From assembly GCF_016429015.1 (NCBI RefSeq), contig NZ_JAELTU010000024.1, positions 1-64,000 on the forward strand: 64,000 nt of DNA, read 5' to 3'. Source of the DNA: Rhizobium sp. ASV20 (lineage in GTDB: Bacteria; Pseudomonadota; Alphaproteobacteria; Rhizobiales; Rhizobiaceae). Below the pieces are notes generated by a model that saw only the letters and a list, made by a program, of their open reading frames with translations, ran no database searches and had not been told where the DNA came from. Every line of letters begins with the position of its first letter. Position 1 is the first letter of the stretch. Positions 36,540-44,838 of the stretch are shown one piece after another. The position numbers were made by a program, and so were the translations under genes.

Positions 36540-37715
36540 TCACGCCTCGGCGGCAAGCTCTGACGGCGTCTTGCCCCGCATCGCCATGGCAGCCATAGCG
36601 TATCCGCCGCTTGCGCCATCGATGAAATGCATGTGGTCACGCATCAGCGGCGTCGGCACGAAACATGTCATCAGCGCGCTTTCCTGCCGATGCAGACCAT
36701 AGCGACAGACGCCGTCCGCCTCGGCTTGGCGCAGGCGCGCCTCGATACGCGACAGACGTGCGGTATCTACGTCGATGGTCATCTTCAGGCCGTCGTCAAA
36801 CTTGCGAAAATCAGAGTTCGCGGCAAGGTCGCTCCGATAAATCTTGGCATCGAAGCCCGGCATGCGGAGTCCGAGCTTGTCGAGGATGCAGACAAGGGCA
36901 ATCTGCCCGGCGATGGCCAGCTTTTGCTGCCATCGGCGAGCCGGCGACGCCAAGGCGCGTGCCTCCATGTCGGTGCCTTCGAAGATCAGTGCCGGCGTCG
37001 GTCCTTCGACGGGAACCGGATGACCGTCGCGGCTCTCCTCACGGGAAATGGCGATGATGTCGGCGACGAGCGACTGGAACTTCTCGCTGTTTCCAATATC
37101 GCACGGAACGGCAATAATCGAAACGATCTCGCCATTATGCGCCTTGATCGGGTTCCAGCGGCAGGACAGGCCCGTCAAGTCGGGTCGAGCTTGCGGGGCA
37201 GCTGCCTCGACGAGGAAATGCCCGGCCTTCATCTGCTTCTCGGCCCAGCTTGTGCCTCCACCGAAAAACATGGCGTAGGAGACATGATCGCTCGGGCTGA
37301 AACGAGCGACCATGACGTCAAGCCCTTCGCTGCGAATGGCCGACATCGGAACCAGAGCCGTTCGCAACTCGAGCTGCAATTCTTCCGTAACCCAGGTCCG
37401 AACCGTGGCAAGCGCCTGCCGCACCCTTGCCTCGCCCGATGGCGGGATGGCCACCAGCGCACCGTCGCCGCCGAAAACGAAAGGATAGTCGCCCTTGTCC
37501 AATGCGTTGAGGACGGCCGAAATCACGCTGGCGCCGGCCATATTGACGGATTTGTAGCGACCCGCCGCTATTGCCTTTGTCGAACTGACGATATCCGCAA
37601 CGGCAATCAGCCAATCATCGGGAAGTGGCCGATAATTGGCACTGTCGGTTACACCCTCGAAACGGGTGAAAGCCGTCAGTTCATGAAAGAAATCGTCGTT
37701 GGATGGCTCGACCAC
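36540..37715 (-). CDS. DUF3095 family cyclase-like protein
   Basis: The 391-residue protein matches the DUF3095 pattern as I know it: FHELTAFTRFEGVTDSANY, LPDDWLIAVADIVSSTKAI, GRYKSVNMAGA and PFVFGGDGALVAIP. The ADIVSST and GGDGA segments mirror the two metal-aspartate strands of class III cyclases, and FVFGGDG lacks the usual Lys. Members are sometimes labelled adenylate cyclase, but I know of no demonstrated activity. GTG 37715 is the start, with AAAGGGGG six bases upstream. It is divergent from a small methyltransferase gene and shares a 143-base promoter region with it. Confidence 0.78.
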   Translation of the reverse strand: MVEPSNDDFFHELTAFTRFEGVTDSANYRPLPDDWLIAVADIVSSTKAIAAGRYKSVNMAGASVISAVLNALDKGDYPFVFGGDGALVAIPPSGEARVRQALATVRTWVTEELQLELRTALVPMSAIRSEGLDVMVARFSPSDHVSYAMFFGGGTSWAEKQMKAGHFLVEAAAPQARPDLTGLSCRWNPIKAHNGEIVSIIAVPCDIGNSEKFQSLVADIIAISREESRDGHPVPVEGPTPALIFEGTDMEARALASPARRWQQKLAIAGQIALVCILDKLGLRMPGFDAKIYRSDLAANSDFRKFDDGLKMTIDVDTARLSRIEARLRQAEADGVCRYGLHRQESALMTCFVPTPLMRDHMHFIDGASGGYAMAAMAMRGKTPSELAAEA

Positions 37716-37858
37716 AACAGCCCCCTTTCATCAACACCGCAATATTTATCCCTACAGCAAACATCGCGAAAAGCCAGCGGGCGGTCGACCGGCAAGACCT
37801 GCCGTGCTACTTCGGGCGACGGAGAGGCATCAAAACGCCAAGGATTAAGACATATACG

Positions 37859-38338
37859 ATGAGCCGCCTGGATAGTTTCATTCGCCGCCTGAGCGCACAG
37901 CGCGATATTCTCAATACCGTTGCCGACGAGGTCCGATTGCTGGAGGGGCCTGTGCTCGAACTCGGCCTTGGCAATGGGCGCACCTTCGATCATCTGCGTG
38001 AACTTTTCCCGGATCGCCGCATCATCGCCTTCGATCGGGCAGCCAACGCCTACGGGCCATCCATGCCTTCAGCCGACAATCTCATTCTCGGTGAAATCAA
38101 GGATACGGCTAGAAGCTTCATCGGCGCAGAAGCTTCGCTTGCCCATGCCGATATCGGCACCGGCTACGAAGACAGGGATGCGGTAACGCTCACCTGGCTG
38201 CCGCAGATCATGGCCGGCACGCTAAGATCGGGCGGCATTGCGATCAGCGGCCTTCCACTCGACCATGTCGATCTCCAGCCCTTGCCGCTGCCGGATAGCG
38301 TCAAGGAAGGCCGTTATTTCATCTATCGGCGCAGATAA
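37859..38338 (+). CDS. Small class I SAM-dependent methyltransferase
   Basis: This 159-residue cytoplasmic protein has the SAM-binding motif I VLELGLGNGRTFDHL and the following acidic strand IIAFDRA. The acceptor-side half is short, so the protein is near the minimum size for the fold. The frame is open to 37703, but ATG 37859 gives the N terminus typical of the fold. It is the only plus-strand gene between the cyclase genes and converges on the FkbM gene with a 27-base gap. The substrate is unknown. Confidence 0.75.
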   Translation: MSRLDSFIRRLSAQRDILNTVADEVRLLEGPVLELGLGNGRTFDHLRELFPDRRIIAFDRAANAYGPSMPSADNLILGEIKDTARSFIGAEASLAHADIGTGYEDRDAVTLTWLPQIMAGTLRSGGIAISGLPLDHVDLQPLPLPDSVKEGRYFIYRRR

Positions 38339-38365
38339 AGCGTTTCGAAGGAAAGTGCGCAGGCG

Positions 38366-39334
38366 TCAGCGCAGGAATAGGACGTCAAACTGCTCGCCTT
38401 CCGTCGGCAGATCGGCCACCTTCATCGATTGCTCGCGATCCTCGAAGAAAGCAAGGCATTCGCCGTAGTGGCTGGCGAGTTCGGCGACGAAGGCCTTGGC
38501 CTGTTCCTTGCCGTAAAATGCTGGCGTGAACTCCATGTAGAGCGGCACCTGGCGCGCCATCAACGCCTGCATCGAACGACAGGCGACAGGCTCATAGCCT
38601 TCGATGTCCATCCAGATCAGGCTGATATCGGTCGGGTCGACAGCTGCTTGCGCGAGAATATCGGCAACCGGCCGAACGGGAACCGAAATCTTCTCGTCGC
38701 TTGCGCTCTGGCGCAAGGCGCTGCTTTTGCCGTGGTTCTTGTGATTGAGGTAAAAATCGAGCTGCCCTTCCCGGTCTCCGGCGGCACAATTGACCGCAGT
38801 CACCATGGTCTCAAAGCCGTTATCGGCTATGTTGGCCGACAGCAGCCGGAAATTACGTGGATCCGGCTCAACGCTGACAATGCGGCCATAGATGCCGCTC
38901 AGAGCAAAATAGCAGGTCTGCGTGCCGATATTGCCGCCGAGCTCGAGAAGAGCGGAGCCTTTGCGCAAAAGGCCACGTTCGCGAAGCACACTCAGCAATC
39001 GATCGACATGATCGCGCTCGAAATGCCCCTTGCGAAAGACCTTGCGACCGATGTAGTCGGCCGGCGAAAAGCTCATGACATGATCGCCGCAATCGACCGT
39101 CATGCTTTTCACACGTGGACCGAGCGCGCTGACGAGAATATCGCGGCCGAGACGCGTGTCGAACAATCGTGTTGCGATCGCATCCCGCTGTCTACGGAAC
39201 GCGCGTTTCCAGTATTTCTTGGTGAGGATCTTGCGGTCGAACATGGGCGCCATCCCTACACCAGCGCTTCCGCGTTGCAAACGGCGAACATCGCGCCGCC
39301 GGCCGCTCCGCCGATTTAGCTCCGTTCGCGGCAT
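38366..39334 (-). CDS. FkbM family methyltransferase
   Basis: This 322-residue protein has the FkbM pattern: LLELGGNIGTQTCYFAL as motif I, VSVEPDPRNFRLLSANI as the acidic strand, and IWMDIEGYEPVACRSMQALM in the C-terminal part. FkbM enzymes O-methylate sugars or polyketides, so a methylated glycan would fit the neighbours. ATG 39334 overlaps the TGA of the upstream cyclase gene (TGATG). ATGs at 39253 and 39244 are alternatives that remove a basic, poorly structured N terminus; I cannot decide between them. Confidence 0.8.
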   Translation of the reverse strand: MPRTELNRRSGRRRDVRRLQRGSAGVGMAPMFDRKILTKKYWKRAFRRQRDAIATRLFDTRLGRDILVSALGPRVKSMTVDCGDHVMSFSPADYIGRKVFRKGHFERDHVDRLLSVLRERGLLRKGSALLELGGNIGTQTCYFALSGIYGRIVSVEPDPRNFRLLSANIADNGFETMVTAVNCAAGDREGQLDFYLNHKNHGKSSALRQSASDEKISVPVRPVADILAQAAVDPTDISLIWMDIEGYEPVACRSMQALMARQVPLYMEFTPAFYGKEQAKAFVAELASHYGECLAFFEDREQSMKVADLPTEGEQFDVLFLR

Positions 39335-41058
39335 CAGACAAAGCGGCTGCTCGCCTCCTTCGAAATGATGTAAACCCGCAAGGGCTCACCGCGACCTCGT
39401 ACGGCAATCTCGCGGCTTTCGACGCCATCGACATCGATTTCGGAAAGCCGCGCCACTGGTTCGGAAAAAACGAGCGCGGTGTTGTATTCCTTGGCGACGC
39501 TTTCGAGGCGGCTGGCAACATTGACGGTATCGCCGATCGCAGTGACGTTCTTGACGCTGCCATATCCCATGGAACCGACCACCGCCAAACCGGTATGGAG
39601 ACCGATCGCGATCTCAAGCGGCGCGCTAAGCTCGTCTGCCAGTTCCGCGCTGAGTTTGTCGATCTCCCGAACGATCGCCGCAGCTGCTTTCAGTGCCTGT
39701 CGGTTTGCTTCCTTGGGCGTGGTGCGAAGACCGAACAAGGCCATGGCGCCATCGCCGATGAACTTGTCCATTCGCCCGCCATTTTCCTCCACTATTCGCC
39801 CGACGAGGGCAAAATAGCGGTTGAGCAGGAAAACGATGTCGAACGGCAGACGCGATTCCGTCAATGCGGTAAAATGGCGAAGATCGCAAAAGAACACGAC
39901 GATTTCGCGTTCGCGGCCCGGGCTGGCCGCCTGCGTGTAGACCGGCATCGTCGCTTCGGCCATCGGCGTCAGCAGCGGCACGACGCTGACGTTTCCAGTG
40001 GGCCGCAACTGGCAAGCCAGCCGAACATCCGGTGTGGCACCGATGCGGTTGAGCGTCTTCTGCTCCAGTGCTTCCGGCGGCGGCAGGTTTTCCGCACCGT
40101 CGATGATCTGCACGCGGCAGGTTGAACATTGTCCTTTGCCGCCGCAGACCGAATAGTGCGGAATGCCGCCGAGGCGGCTTGCCTCCAGCACGCTGAAGCC
40201 ACGCGGCGCATGCACGACTTCACCGCCGGCATAACGGATGGCGACCTGATGCTGCCGCTCGCGCAATCGGCGACGCGCGCGGAAAGCGAAGAGACCGGCG
40301 ATCGACAGGCTGAAGGCGCCATAAAATCCTGTGCGGTACGGCCAGAGCGTGTCGGCCATCTGGCTGCCCGGCACCGAACCCGTCTCACCGAAACTTCGTA
40401 TGTCGCTGTAGTAGCCACCGGGATAGCCGCGTTCGTCCTCCTGGGCTGCCTCATGCGTGACCACTTTGCCCATCGCTGCAAACCCAAGCAGGGCAAGAAT
40501 CGGAAGGACGATGGCGAAAGACAGCAAGACCGGGGCGATCGCGGTGTACCAGGGGCGAAAGCGCAGCCAGAAATGCACGCCGATGCAACCGTGAATCCAG
40601 ACGATGACCAGCAGGATGGATTGGCGCACACCGCTCGTTGGCGATGTCAGCCACAGTGTATGGACTATGGCCTTGTAGGTATCATGATAGCCATAGACCA
40701 CATGCACGACGCGCGTGGCGACGATGTGGTCGATCAACAGGAGCGGCACCAGAAGGCCGGTGACGATCTGGAACGCCTCACCTGGCGGCATGACCAGTGT
40801 TCGACGTATGTAGAGAAGCCGCAGCACCAGCAAAATATGGACGATCAGCGCACCATAGAGCAACACCGTGCCGATGGGGTTGCGCCAGACGGCCATGAAC
40901 CAGTGCTGCGCACGTTCGGCCATGCTGAGGGATATGAGCCCGAGGGAATGATTGGCCAGATGCATTATCACGAAGGAAAAAACGACCAAGCCGGAGCCAA
41001 GGCGGAATTTCCGCACGAGACGATCGGAAATGATTGGCTTTCTTGCCTCGATAGTCAT
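39334..41058 (-). CDS. Redox-type adenylate cyclase: cytochrome-b-like anchor, [2Fe-2S] domain, class III cyclase
   Basis: The protein has 574 residues. Residues 15-200 form about six membrane helices rich in histidine (His33, 37, 74, 111, 119, 156, 162), like the diheme anchor of succinate dehydrogenase. Residues 270-360 form a plant-type ferredoxin with ligands Cys305, Cys311, Cys314 and Cys349. Residues 383-565 are a class III cyclase with metal residues Asp392 and Asp436, the adenine-selecting Lys432, and the catalytic Asn/Arg in GDTVNVASRLE. All catalytic residues are present, so it should make cAMP. A diheme-anchored cyclase, CyaC, is known in S. meliloti; an added ferredoxin domain suggests electron input. 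GTG 41085 is an alternative start. Confidence 0.88.
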   Translation of the reverse strand: MTIEARKPIISDRLVRKFRLGSGLVVFSFVIMHLANHSLGLISLSMAERAQHWFMAVWRNPIGTVLLYGALIVHILLVLRLLYIRRTLVMPPGEAFQIVTGLLVPLLLIDHIVATRVVHVVYGYHDTYKAIVHTLWLTSPTSGVRQSILLVIVWIHGCIGVHFWLRFRPWYTAIAPVLLSFAIVLPILALLGFAAMGKVVTHEAAQEDERGYPGGYYSDIRSFGETGSVPGSQMADTLWPYRTGFYGAFSLSIAGLFAFRARRRLRERQHQVAIRYAGGEVVHAPRGFSVLEASRLGGIPHYSVCGGKGQCSTCRVQIIDGAENLPPPEALEQKTLNRIGATPDVRLACQLRPTGNVSVVPLLTPMAEATMPVYTQAASPGREREIVVFFCDLRHFTALTESRLPFDIVFLLNRYFALVGRIVEENGGRMDKFIGDGAMALFGLRTTPKEANRQALKAAAAIVREIDKLSAELADELSAPLEIAIGLHTGLAVVGSMGYGSVKNVTAIGDTVNVASRLESVAKEYNTALVFSEPVARLSEIDVDGVESREIAVRGRGEPLRVYIISKEASSRFV

Positions 41059-41191
41059 CAAACCCAATGTATATTGTCCGTTCACAACAGAAGCGAAAAC
41101 GGTTATCGCCTATTCATCTAGCCGCAACGCCGCATGCTGTCGAGGATGCGGCTTTTTGAAGCAGGGATCTTATTGTCACGCAACCAGTCGG

Positions 41192-41220
41192 AATTCGGGC
41201 AATCCTCTCACAATTCGGGC
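41192..41220. promoter_or_regulatory. Direct repeat AATTCGGGC, 20-bp period, in a divergent promoter
   Basis: AATTCGGGC occurs at 41192-41200 and again at 41212-41220, two turns of the helix apart, 39 bases before the glycosyltransferase ATG and 134 bases from the cyclase start. Two identical 9-mers on one face of DNA are a plausible tandem operator. The regulator is unknown. Confidence 0.4.
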
Positions 41221-41258
41221 TTCTACCATCACTTAATCGTCAACCCTATGCCGGCACA

Positions 41259-42362
41259 ATGAACATCGCTTTCTACGCTCCGCTGAAACCGCCCAGCCAC
41301 CCCGTACCCTCGGGCGACAGGTTGATGGCACGGCAGATCATGGAAGCACTTCGCATGGCCGGGCATCGGGTCGAGGTCGCCTCCGAACTGCGGAGCTTTA
41401 CATCAACCCCCGACGCGGAGCTTCGCGAGACGATCGCCCGGCAAGCCAGGGATGAAGCGGCGCGTCTGCTTGGCGCATGGCAAAAAGAGCCACCGCCCGA
41501 TCTATGGTTCACCTATCATCCATATTACAAGACACCCGATCTCATCGGTGCGCCGATCGCCCAGCAGCTCGGCATTCCCTACGTCACGGCCGAAGCCTCC
41601 TATTCCCGACGCCAGGATGACAATGGCTGGGCCGATAATCAGCGCCTGATCGCCGATGCCGTCCGGTCAGCGGCGGTCAATCTCTGCTTTACCGAACGGG
41701 ACCGCATCGGTCTCGCCGAGGCAATACCGGATGGCCGCTACGAGCGCTTCCCACCCTTTATCGATGCCGCCCAGTTCGAACCTACGGCCGCCGTCCCGGA
41801 CCCGACGCGGCTGATCACTGTCGCCATGCTGCGAAAAGGCGACAAATTCGACAGCTATGTCATGCTCGCCAAGGCGCTCGATCTTATCCGCGACCGGAAT
41901 TGGACCCTCACCATCATCGGCGATGGGCCAATGCGGGCCGAGGTGCGATCGCTGTTTTCGATCTTTGGTGACGAGCGCGTTACCTGGCGCGGCGAGTGCT
42001 CGACGTCGGAGATCGCAGCGGAGCTTGCAACGGCCGGCCTCTACGTCTGGCCCGGCTGCAACGAGGCCTATGGGCTTGCCTATCTGGAGGCACAGGCAGC
42101 AGGCTTGCCCGTCGTCGCGCAAGCCACGGCGGGCGTACCGGAAGTGGTAATGGCCGGCAAGACCGGACTATTGACACCGGAAGGCGATATCGGCGCCTAC
42201 GCCGCTGCCATCGCCGACCTTCTCGACGATCGGAACAAGCGGCAGATCATGGCGGACGCAGCCCGCGACTTTGTTCACCGGGAACATTCCTTGACGGCCG
42301 CGTCAAAGCTGCTTGAAATCATTCTTCGAAAGCATCTGGGAGATACCTATTATGAGCGATAG
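41259..42362 (+). CDS. Glycosyltransferase family 4
   Basis: The 367-residue GT-B protein begins MNIAFYAPLKPPSHPVPSGD, a usual GT4 N terminus. The C-terminal donor site has LTIIGDGPMRAEV, VWPGCNEAYGLAYLEAQAAG (with the E-x7-E pair), and VVAQATAGVPEVV. It transfers a sugar from a nucleotide donor. It overlaps the start of the deacetylase-like gene by 11 bases, so the two are co-translated. It is divergent from the redox cyclase gene. Confidence 0.87.
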   Translation: MNIAFYAPLKPPSHPVPSGDRLMARQIMEALRMAGHRVEVASELRSFTSTPDAELRETIARQARDEAARLLGAWQKEPPPDLWFTYHPYYKTPDLIGAPIAQQLGIPYVTAEASYSRRQDDNGWADNQRLIADAVRSAAVNLCFTERDRIGLAEAIPDGRYERFPPFIDAAQFEPTAAVPDPTRLITVAMLRKGDKFDSYVMLAKALDLIRDRNWTLTIIGDGPMRAEVRSLFSIFGDERVTWRGECSTSEIAAELATAGLYVWPGCNEAYGLAYLEAQAAGLPVVAQATAGVPEVVMAGKTGLLTPEGDIGAYAAAIADLLDDRNKRQIMADAARDFVHREHSLTAASKLLEIILRKHLGDTYYER

Positions 42363-43110
42363 AGCCGAATGGCAGCCCTTGCGCGACGAACTGCGCCGCT
42401 GGACCGAAGCTGGGCGAAAGGTGAAGCTCTGGTTCCGTGACGATGACGCCATCGAACCGACGCCTGCCCTCGATCGGCTGCTCTCGCTTTCCGATCGTTT
42501 CGAGGTGCCGATGGCGTTGGCGATCATTCCTGGCCCGACCGCCGAACCGCTGGCCGAACGATTGGCGCGAGAAAAGCGGATCACGGCCACGGTCCACGGC
42601 TGGACGCATCAGAATTATGCGCCTGACACCACCAAGAAGCAGGAGCTCGGCCTGCATCGGCCCAAGGAGATCGTGCTTGACGAGCTGCATCGCGGCTTCG
42701 ACAAGTTGAAGGCGCTTTATCCACATCAGTTCGTGCCGTTGCTGGTGCCGCCGTGGAACCGCATCGACGATGCGTTACTGCCGCATCTCGCTCCCTTCGG
42801 ATATCGCGCCGTCTCCGTCTTCGGACTGGCAAAGCAGGCGCCAATCGGCCTGATCAACACCCATATCGATATCATGCGATGGCATGGCGTGCGAGGTGGC
42901 CTGCCGCACGCCGAAATCATCGGGCGTCTGGTCGAAGAGTTGCAGAACCGCTTCGACGGCAATGAGGAGCCGATCGGCGTGATGACGCATCATCTCGTGC
43001 ATGACGATCTAGCGTGGAATTTCCTCGAGACTTTGTTCGAAGAGACTGTCGGCCATGCCGCCATCAAATGGCGGCCGGTCGGCGACTTCGTGCACCAAAG
43101 CGCAATGTGA
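42352..43110 (+). CDS. Polysaccharide deacetylase-like protein
   Basis: The 252-residue protein starts at ATG 42352 inside the end of the glycosyltransferase gene, with a GGGAG site. It has a NodB/CE4-like pattern: the Asp cluster LWFRDDDA where the catalytic Asp pair sits, ATVHGWTHQN for the metal histidines, LLVPPWNR, and a late THHLVHD. There is no signal peptide, so it probably acts in the cytoplasm on a sugar or lipid-linked intermediate. Coupling to the glycosyltransferase suggests the transferred N-acetyl sugar is its substrate. The fold call is better supported than the reaction. Confidence 0.72.
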   Translation: MSDRAEWQPLRDELRRWTEAGRKVKLWFRDDDAIEPTPALDRLLSLSDRFEVPMALAIIPGPTAEPLAERLAREKRITATVHGWTHQNYAPDTTKKQELGLHRPKEIVLDELHRGFDKLKALYPHQFVPLLVPPWNRIDDALLPHLAPFGYRAVSVFGLAKQAPIGLINTHIDIMRWHGVRGGLPHAEIIGRLVEELQNRFDGNEEPIGVMTHHLVHDDLAWNFLETLFEETVGHAAIKWRPVGDFVHQSAM

Positions 43111-43133
43111 TCTTTTCGGTTGTCGCTGCGCGC

Positions 43134-43964
43134 TTACAGCTGCAGCGACTGACCGTCAAAGGCAAAGAATGCTTCGGGGAAGCTCTTCTGCGCCTCGCGC
43201 TGCATGTCATCCAGTTCGCGATCCGTGCGACCGGGCGCATGATGAAACAGGGCGAGCCGCTTGGCGCCTGCCTTTTTGGCAAGTTTGATGCCCTGGTTCC
43301 ATGTGGAGTGACCGAAGCCCAGATATTTCGGCATCTCCGGCTCGATGTAGGTCGCGTCATATATCGCAAGGTCGGCATCCGCCATCAGTGCGAGCGCGGC
43401 GTCATCAAGCTGGCCGTCGTTATGCTCGGTATCATAGACCATTGCGATCACCCTGCCCGACCATTCGATGCGATAGCCGATACACCCGCCTGGATGATTG
43501 AGGCGTGTCGTATGCATGACGATGCCCGGATGCGGTTTCAACGTATCGCCCGCGGCAAAATCGCGAAAATTCATGGTGGCACGACAGATGTCAGGTTCGA
43601 CCGGGAACCATGGCGGCCGCATGAACTGGCCGATCAGCTGCCGTGTCGTCGTCTTGCCGGCGAGATGGCCGGACCAGAGATCGACGCTGACGCGCGGATC
43701 ATAGATGGCATTGAAAAATGGCAGGCCGATAATGTGGTCGTAATGCGAATGCGTGAAGAAGAGATCGATGTTGCGGACCCCTTCCTTTGCAAGGGATGCG
43801 GCCGCTTCGCGCAAACCGGTACCGGCGTCGAATATGATATGCCTACCGGCGTGTCTTAACTCGATGCACGACGTATTGCCGCCGTACCGCTCAAATTCCG
43901 GTCCTGATACGGGGATGCTCCCCCGAACGCCCCAGAATTTAAGCTCGAAACTATCGTTGTTCAT
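43134..43964 (-). CDS. Metallo-beta-lactamase-fold hydrolase
   Basis: The 276-residue cytoplasmic protein opens with KFWGVRGSIPVSGP and GGNTSCIEL, the start of a PhnP/RNase Z-like group (COG1235 type). The metal site is the HxHxDH motif THSHYDHIIG, with later LNHPGG, YDTEH and GHSTW. Relatives cut phosphodiesters, including cyclic nucleotides, so it could remove a signal made by the nearby cyclases. That link is inference from position. It converges on the deacetylase-like gene with a 23-base gap. Confidence 0.82.
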   Translation of the reverse strand: MNNDSFELKFWGVRGSIPVSGPEFERYGGNTSCIELRHAGRHIIFDAGTGLREAAASLAKEGVRNIDLFFTHSHYDHIIGLPFFNAIYDPRVSVDLWSGHLAGKTTTRQLIGQFMRPPWFPVEPDICRATMNFRDFAAGDTLKPHPGIVMHTTRLNHPGGCIGYRIEWSGRVIAMVYDTEHNDGQLDDAALALMADADLAIYDATYIEPEMPKYLGFGHSTWNQGIKLAKKAGAKRLALFHHAPGRTDRELDDMQREAQKSFPEAFFAFDGQSLQL

Positions 43965-44225
43965 AGAAGTTTTTACACCATTCCCCTTTCGGTCAAAAAA
44001 AGCACACTTTTGCTATTATGCGAAGCCAGCATTTTTCAAAAGTCGTGCGAAGGTGAAAACGGGATCTCATCGTTCGGTCGACGCGGGCCATTAAGCAGGC
44101 ACCCGCAAGCACGCCGCACATGTCTAATATAGGGATGAAATGACAAAATAGATAAGGCCCATCGAATCTCTCATTCGATCCGCCTTTGCAGGCGCACAGT
44201 CAAAGCCGAAGCTGATAGGATAGGC
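43965..44225. other. Intergenic region, MBL-gene promoter side and hyu-marR terminator side
   Basis: No gene is credible in these 261 bases. The left part should contain the promoter of the MBL-fold gene (minus strand): a TTGACC hexamer lies about 30-35 bases before its start, but no good -10 is spaced from it. The right part holds the hairpin listed separately. Confidence 0.4.
44154..44186 (-). terminator. Terminator after the marR gene
   Basis: AAGGC (44154-44158) and ATCGAAT (44161-44167) pair with ATTCGAT (44173-44179) and GCCTT (44182-44186), with a symmetric CC/CC bulge and a CTCTC loop. Read on the minus strand it lies 39 bases past the regulator gene and is followed by TTATCTATTTTGTC. 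This fits an intrinsic terminator for the oxoprolinase-marR operon. Confidence 0.7.
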
Positions 44226-44753
44226 TTACAATGTAGCGGCCGAGCGAGCAGCCTGCTCGTAATAACCAGATAGCGTCCTGAGATGCGAGGCGATATCGGA
44301 AAGCCCATCCTGCGACAGGCCGGAAACCTTGGTTGCCTCTACCAGCAACCGCTCGCGGATTTCGGTGTAGCGCTGCAGTGCATCAAGGCCCTTGTCAGTG
44401 ACGCGGATCGTCTTTTCCTTGCCGGCCTTACCGCTCTTGACGAGCCCGGCCGCCTCAAGCTTCTTGATGGCGTAGTTGGCGACATGAGTGTCTTCGATAT
44501 CGAGAACGAGGCAGAGATCAGCAAGCGTCTTTGGCCGGTCGCGGTGCCGCACCGAATGAATGATGAGTATTTCGACCGGAGAAAGGCCCGGCACGCCGGC
44601 AGCCGCCATGCAGCGGACGAGCCAGCGGTTGAACGCATGGGAAAAGAGGATCGATCCATATTCGAGCTCGGACAAGGCCGGCGAGCTGCCATCCGCCAGA
44701 TGGGCCGACGAGACGATCAAATCGCGTGGTCTACTCATTTCCTCGGACGTCAC
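44226..44753 (-). CDS. MarR-family (winged helix) regulator
   Basis: This 175-residue protein has a central winged helix with SPVEILIIHSVRHRDRPKTLADL, LDIEDTHVANYAIKKLEAAGLV and the basic wing KSGKAGKEKTIRVTDKG. Helices at both ends give the MarR dimer interface. It lies 85 bases after the oxoprolinase gene on the same strand and is probably its regulator. A nested palindrome upstream of that gene is the obvious target. GTG 44753 and ATG 44738 are both possible starts. Confidence 0.82.
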   Translation of the reverse strand: MTSEEMSRPRDLIVSSAHLADGSSPALSELEYGSILFSHAFNRWLVRCMAAAGVPGLSPVEILIIHSVRHRDRPKTLADLCLVLDIEDTHVANYAIKKLEAAGLVKSGKAGKEKTIRVTDKGLDALQRYTEIRERLLVEATKVSGLSQDGLSDIASHLRTLSGYYEQAARSAATL

Positions 44754-44838
44754 CTGAAAACTCCTTCGAACGGATCAAGGCACCTGCAGACTATTTGAGC
44801 CGAGCAACCAATTGGCGCTCGGCCCTTGCATTACGTTC

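Noticed and set aside
36193..36543. 116-codon minus-strand frame in the gap between two cyclase-like genes
   Set aside because: It has no ribosome site and no family motif, and it overlaps a terminator-like hairpin.
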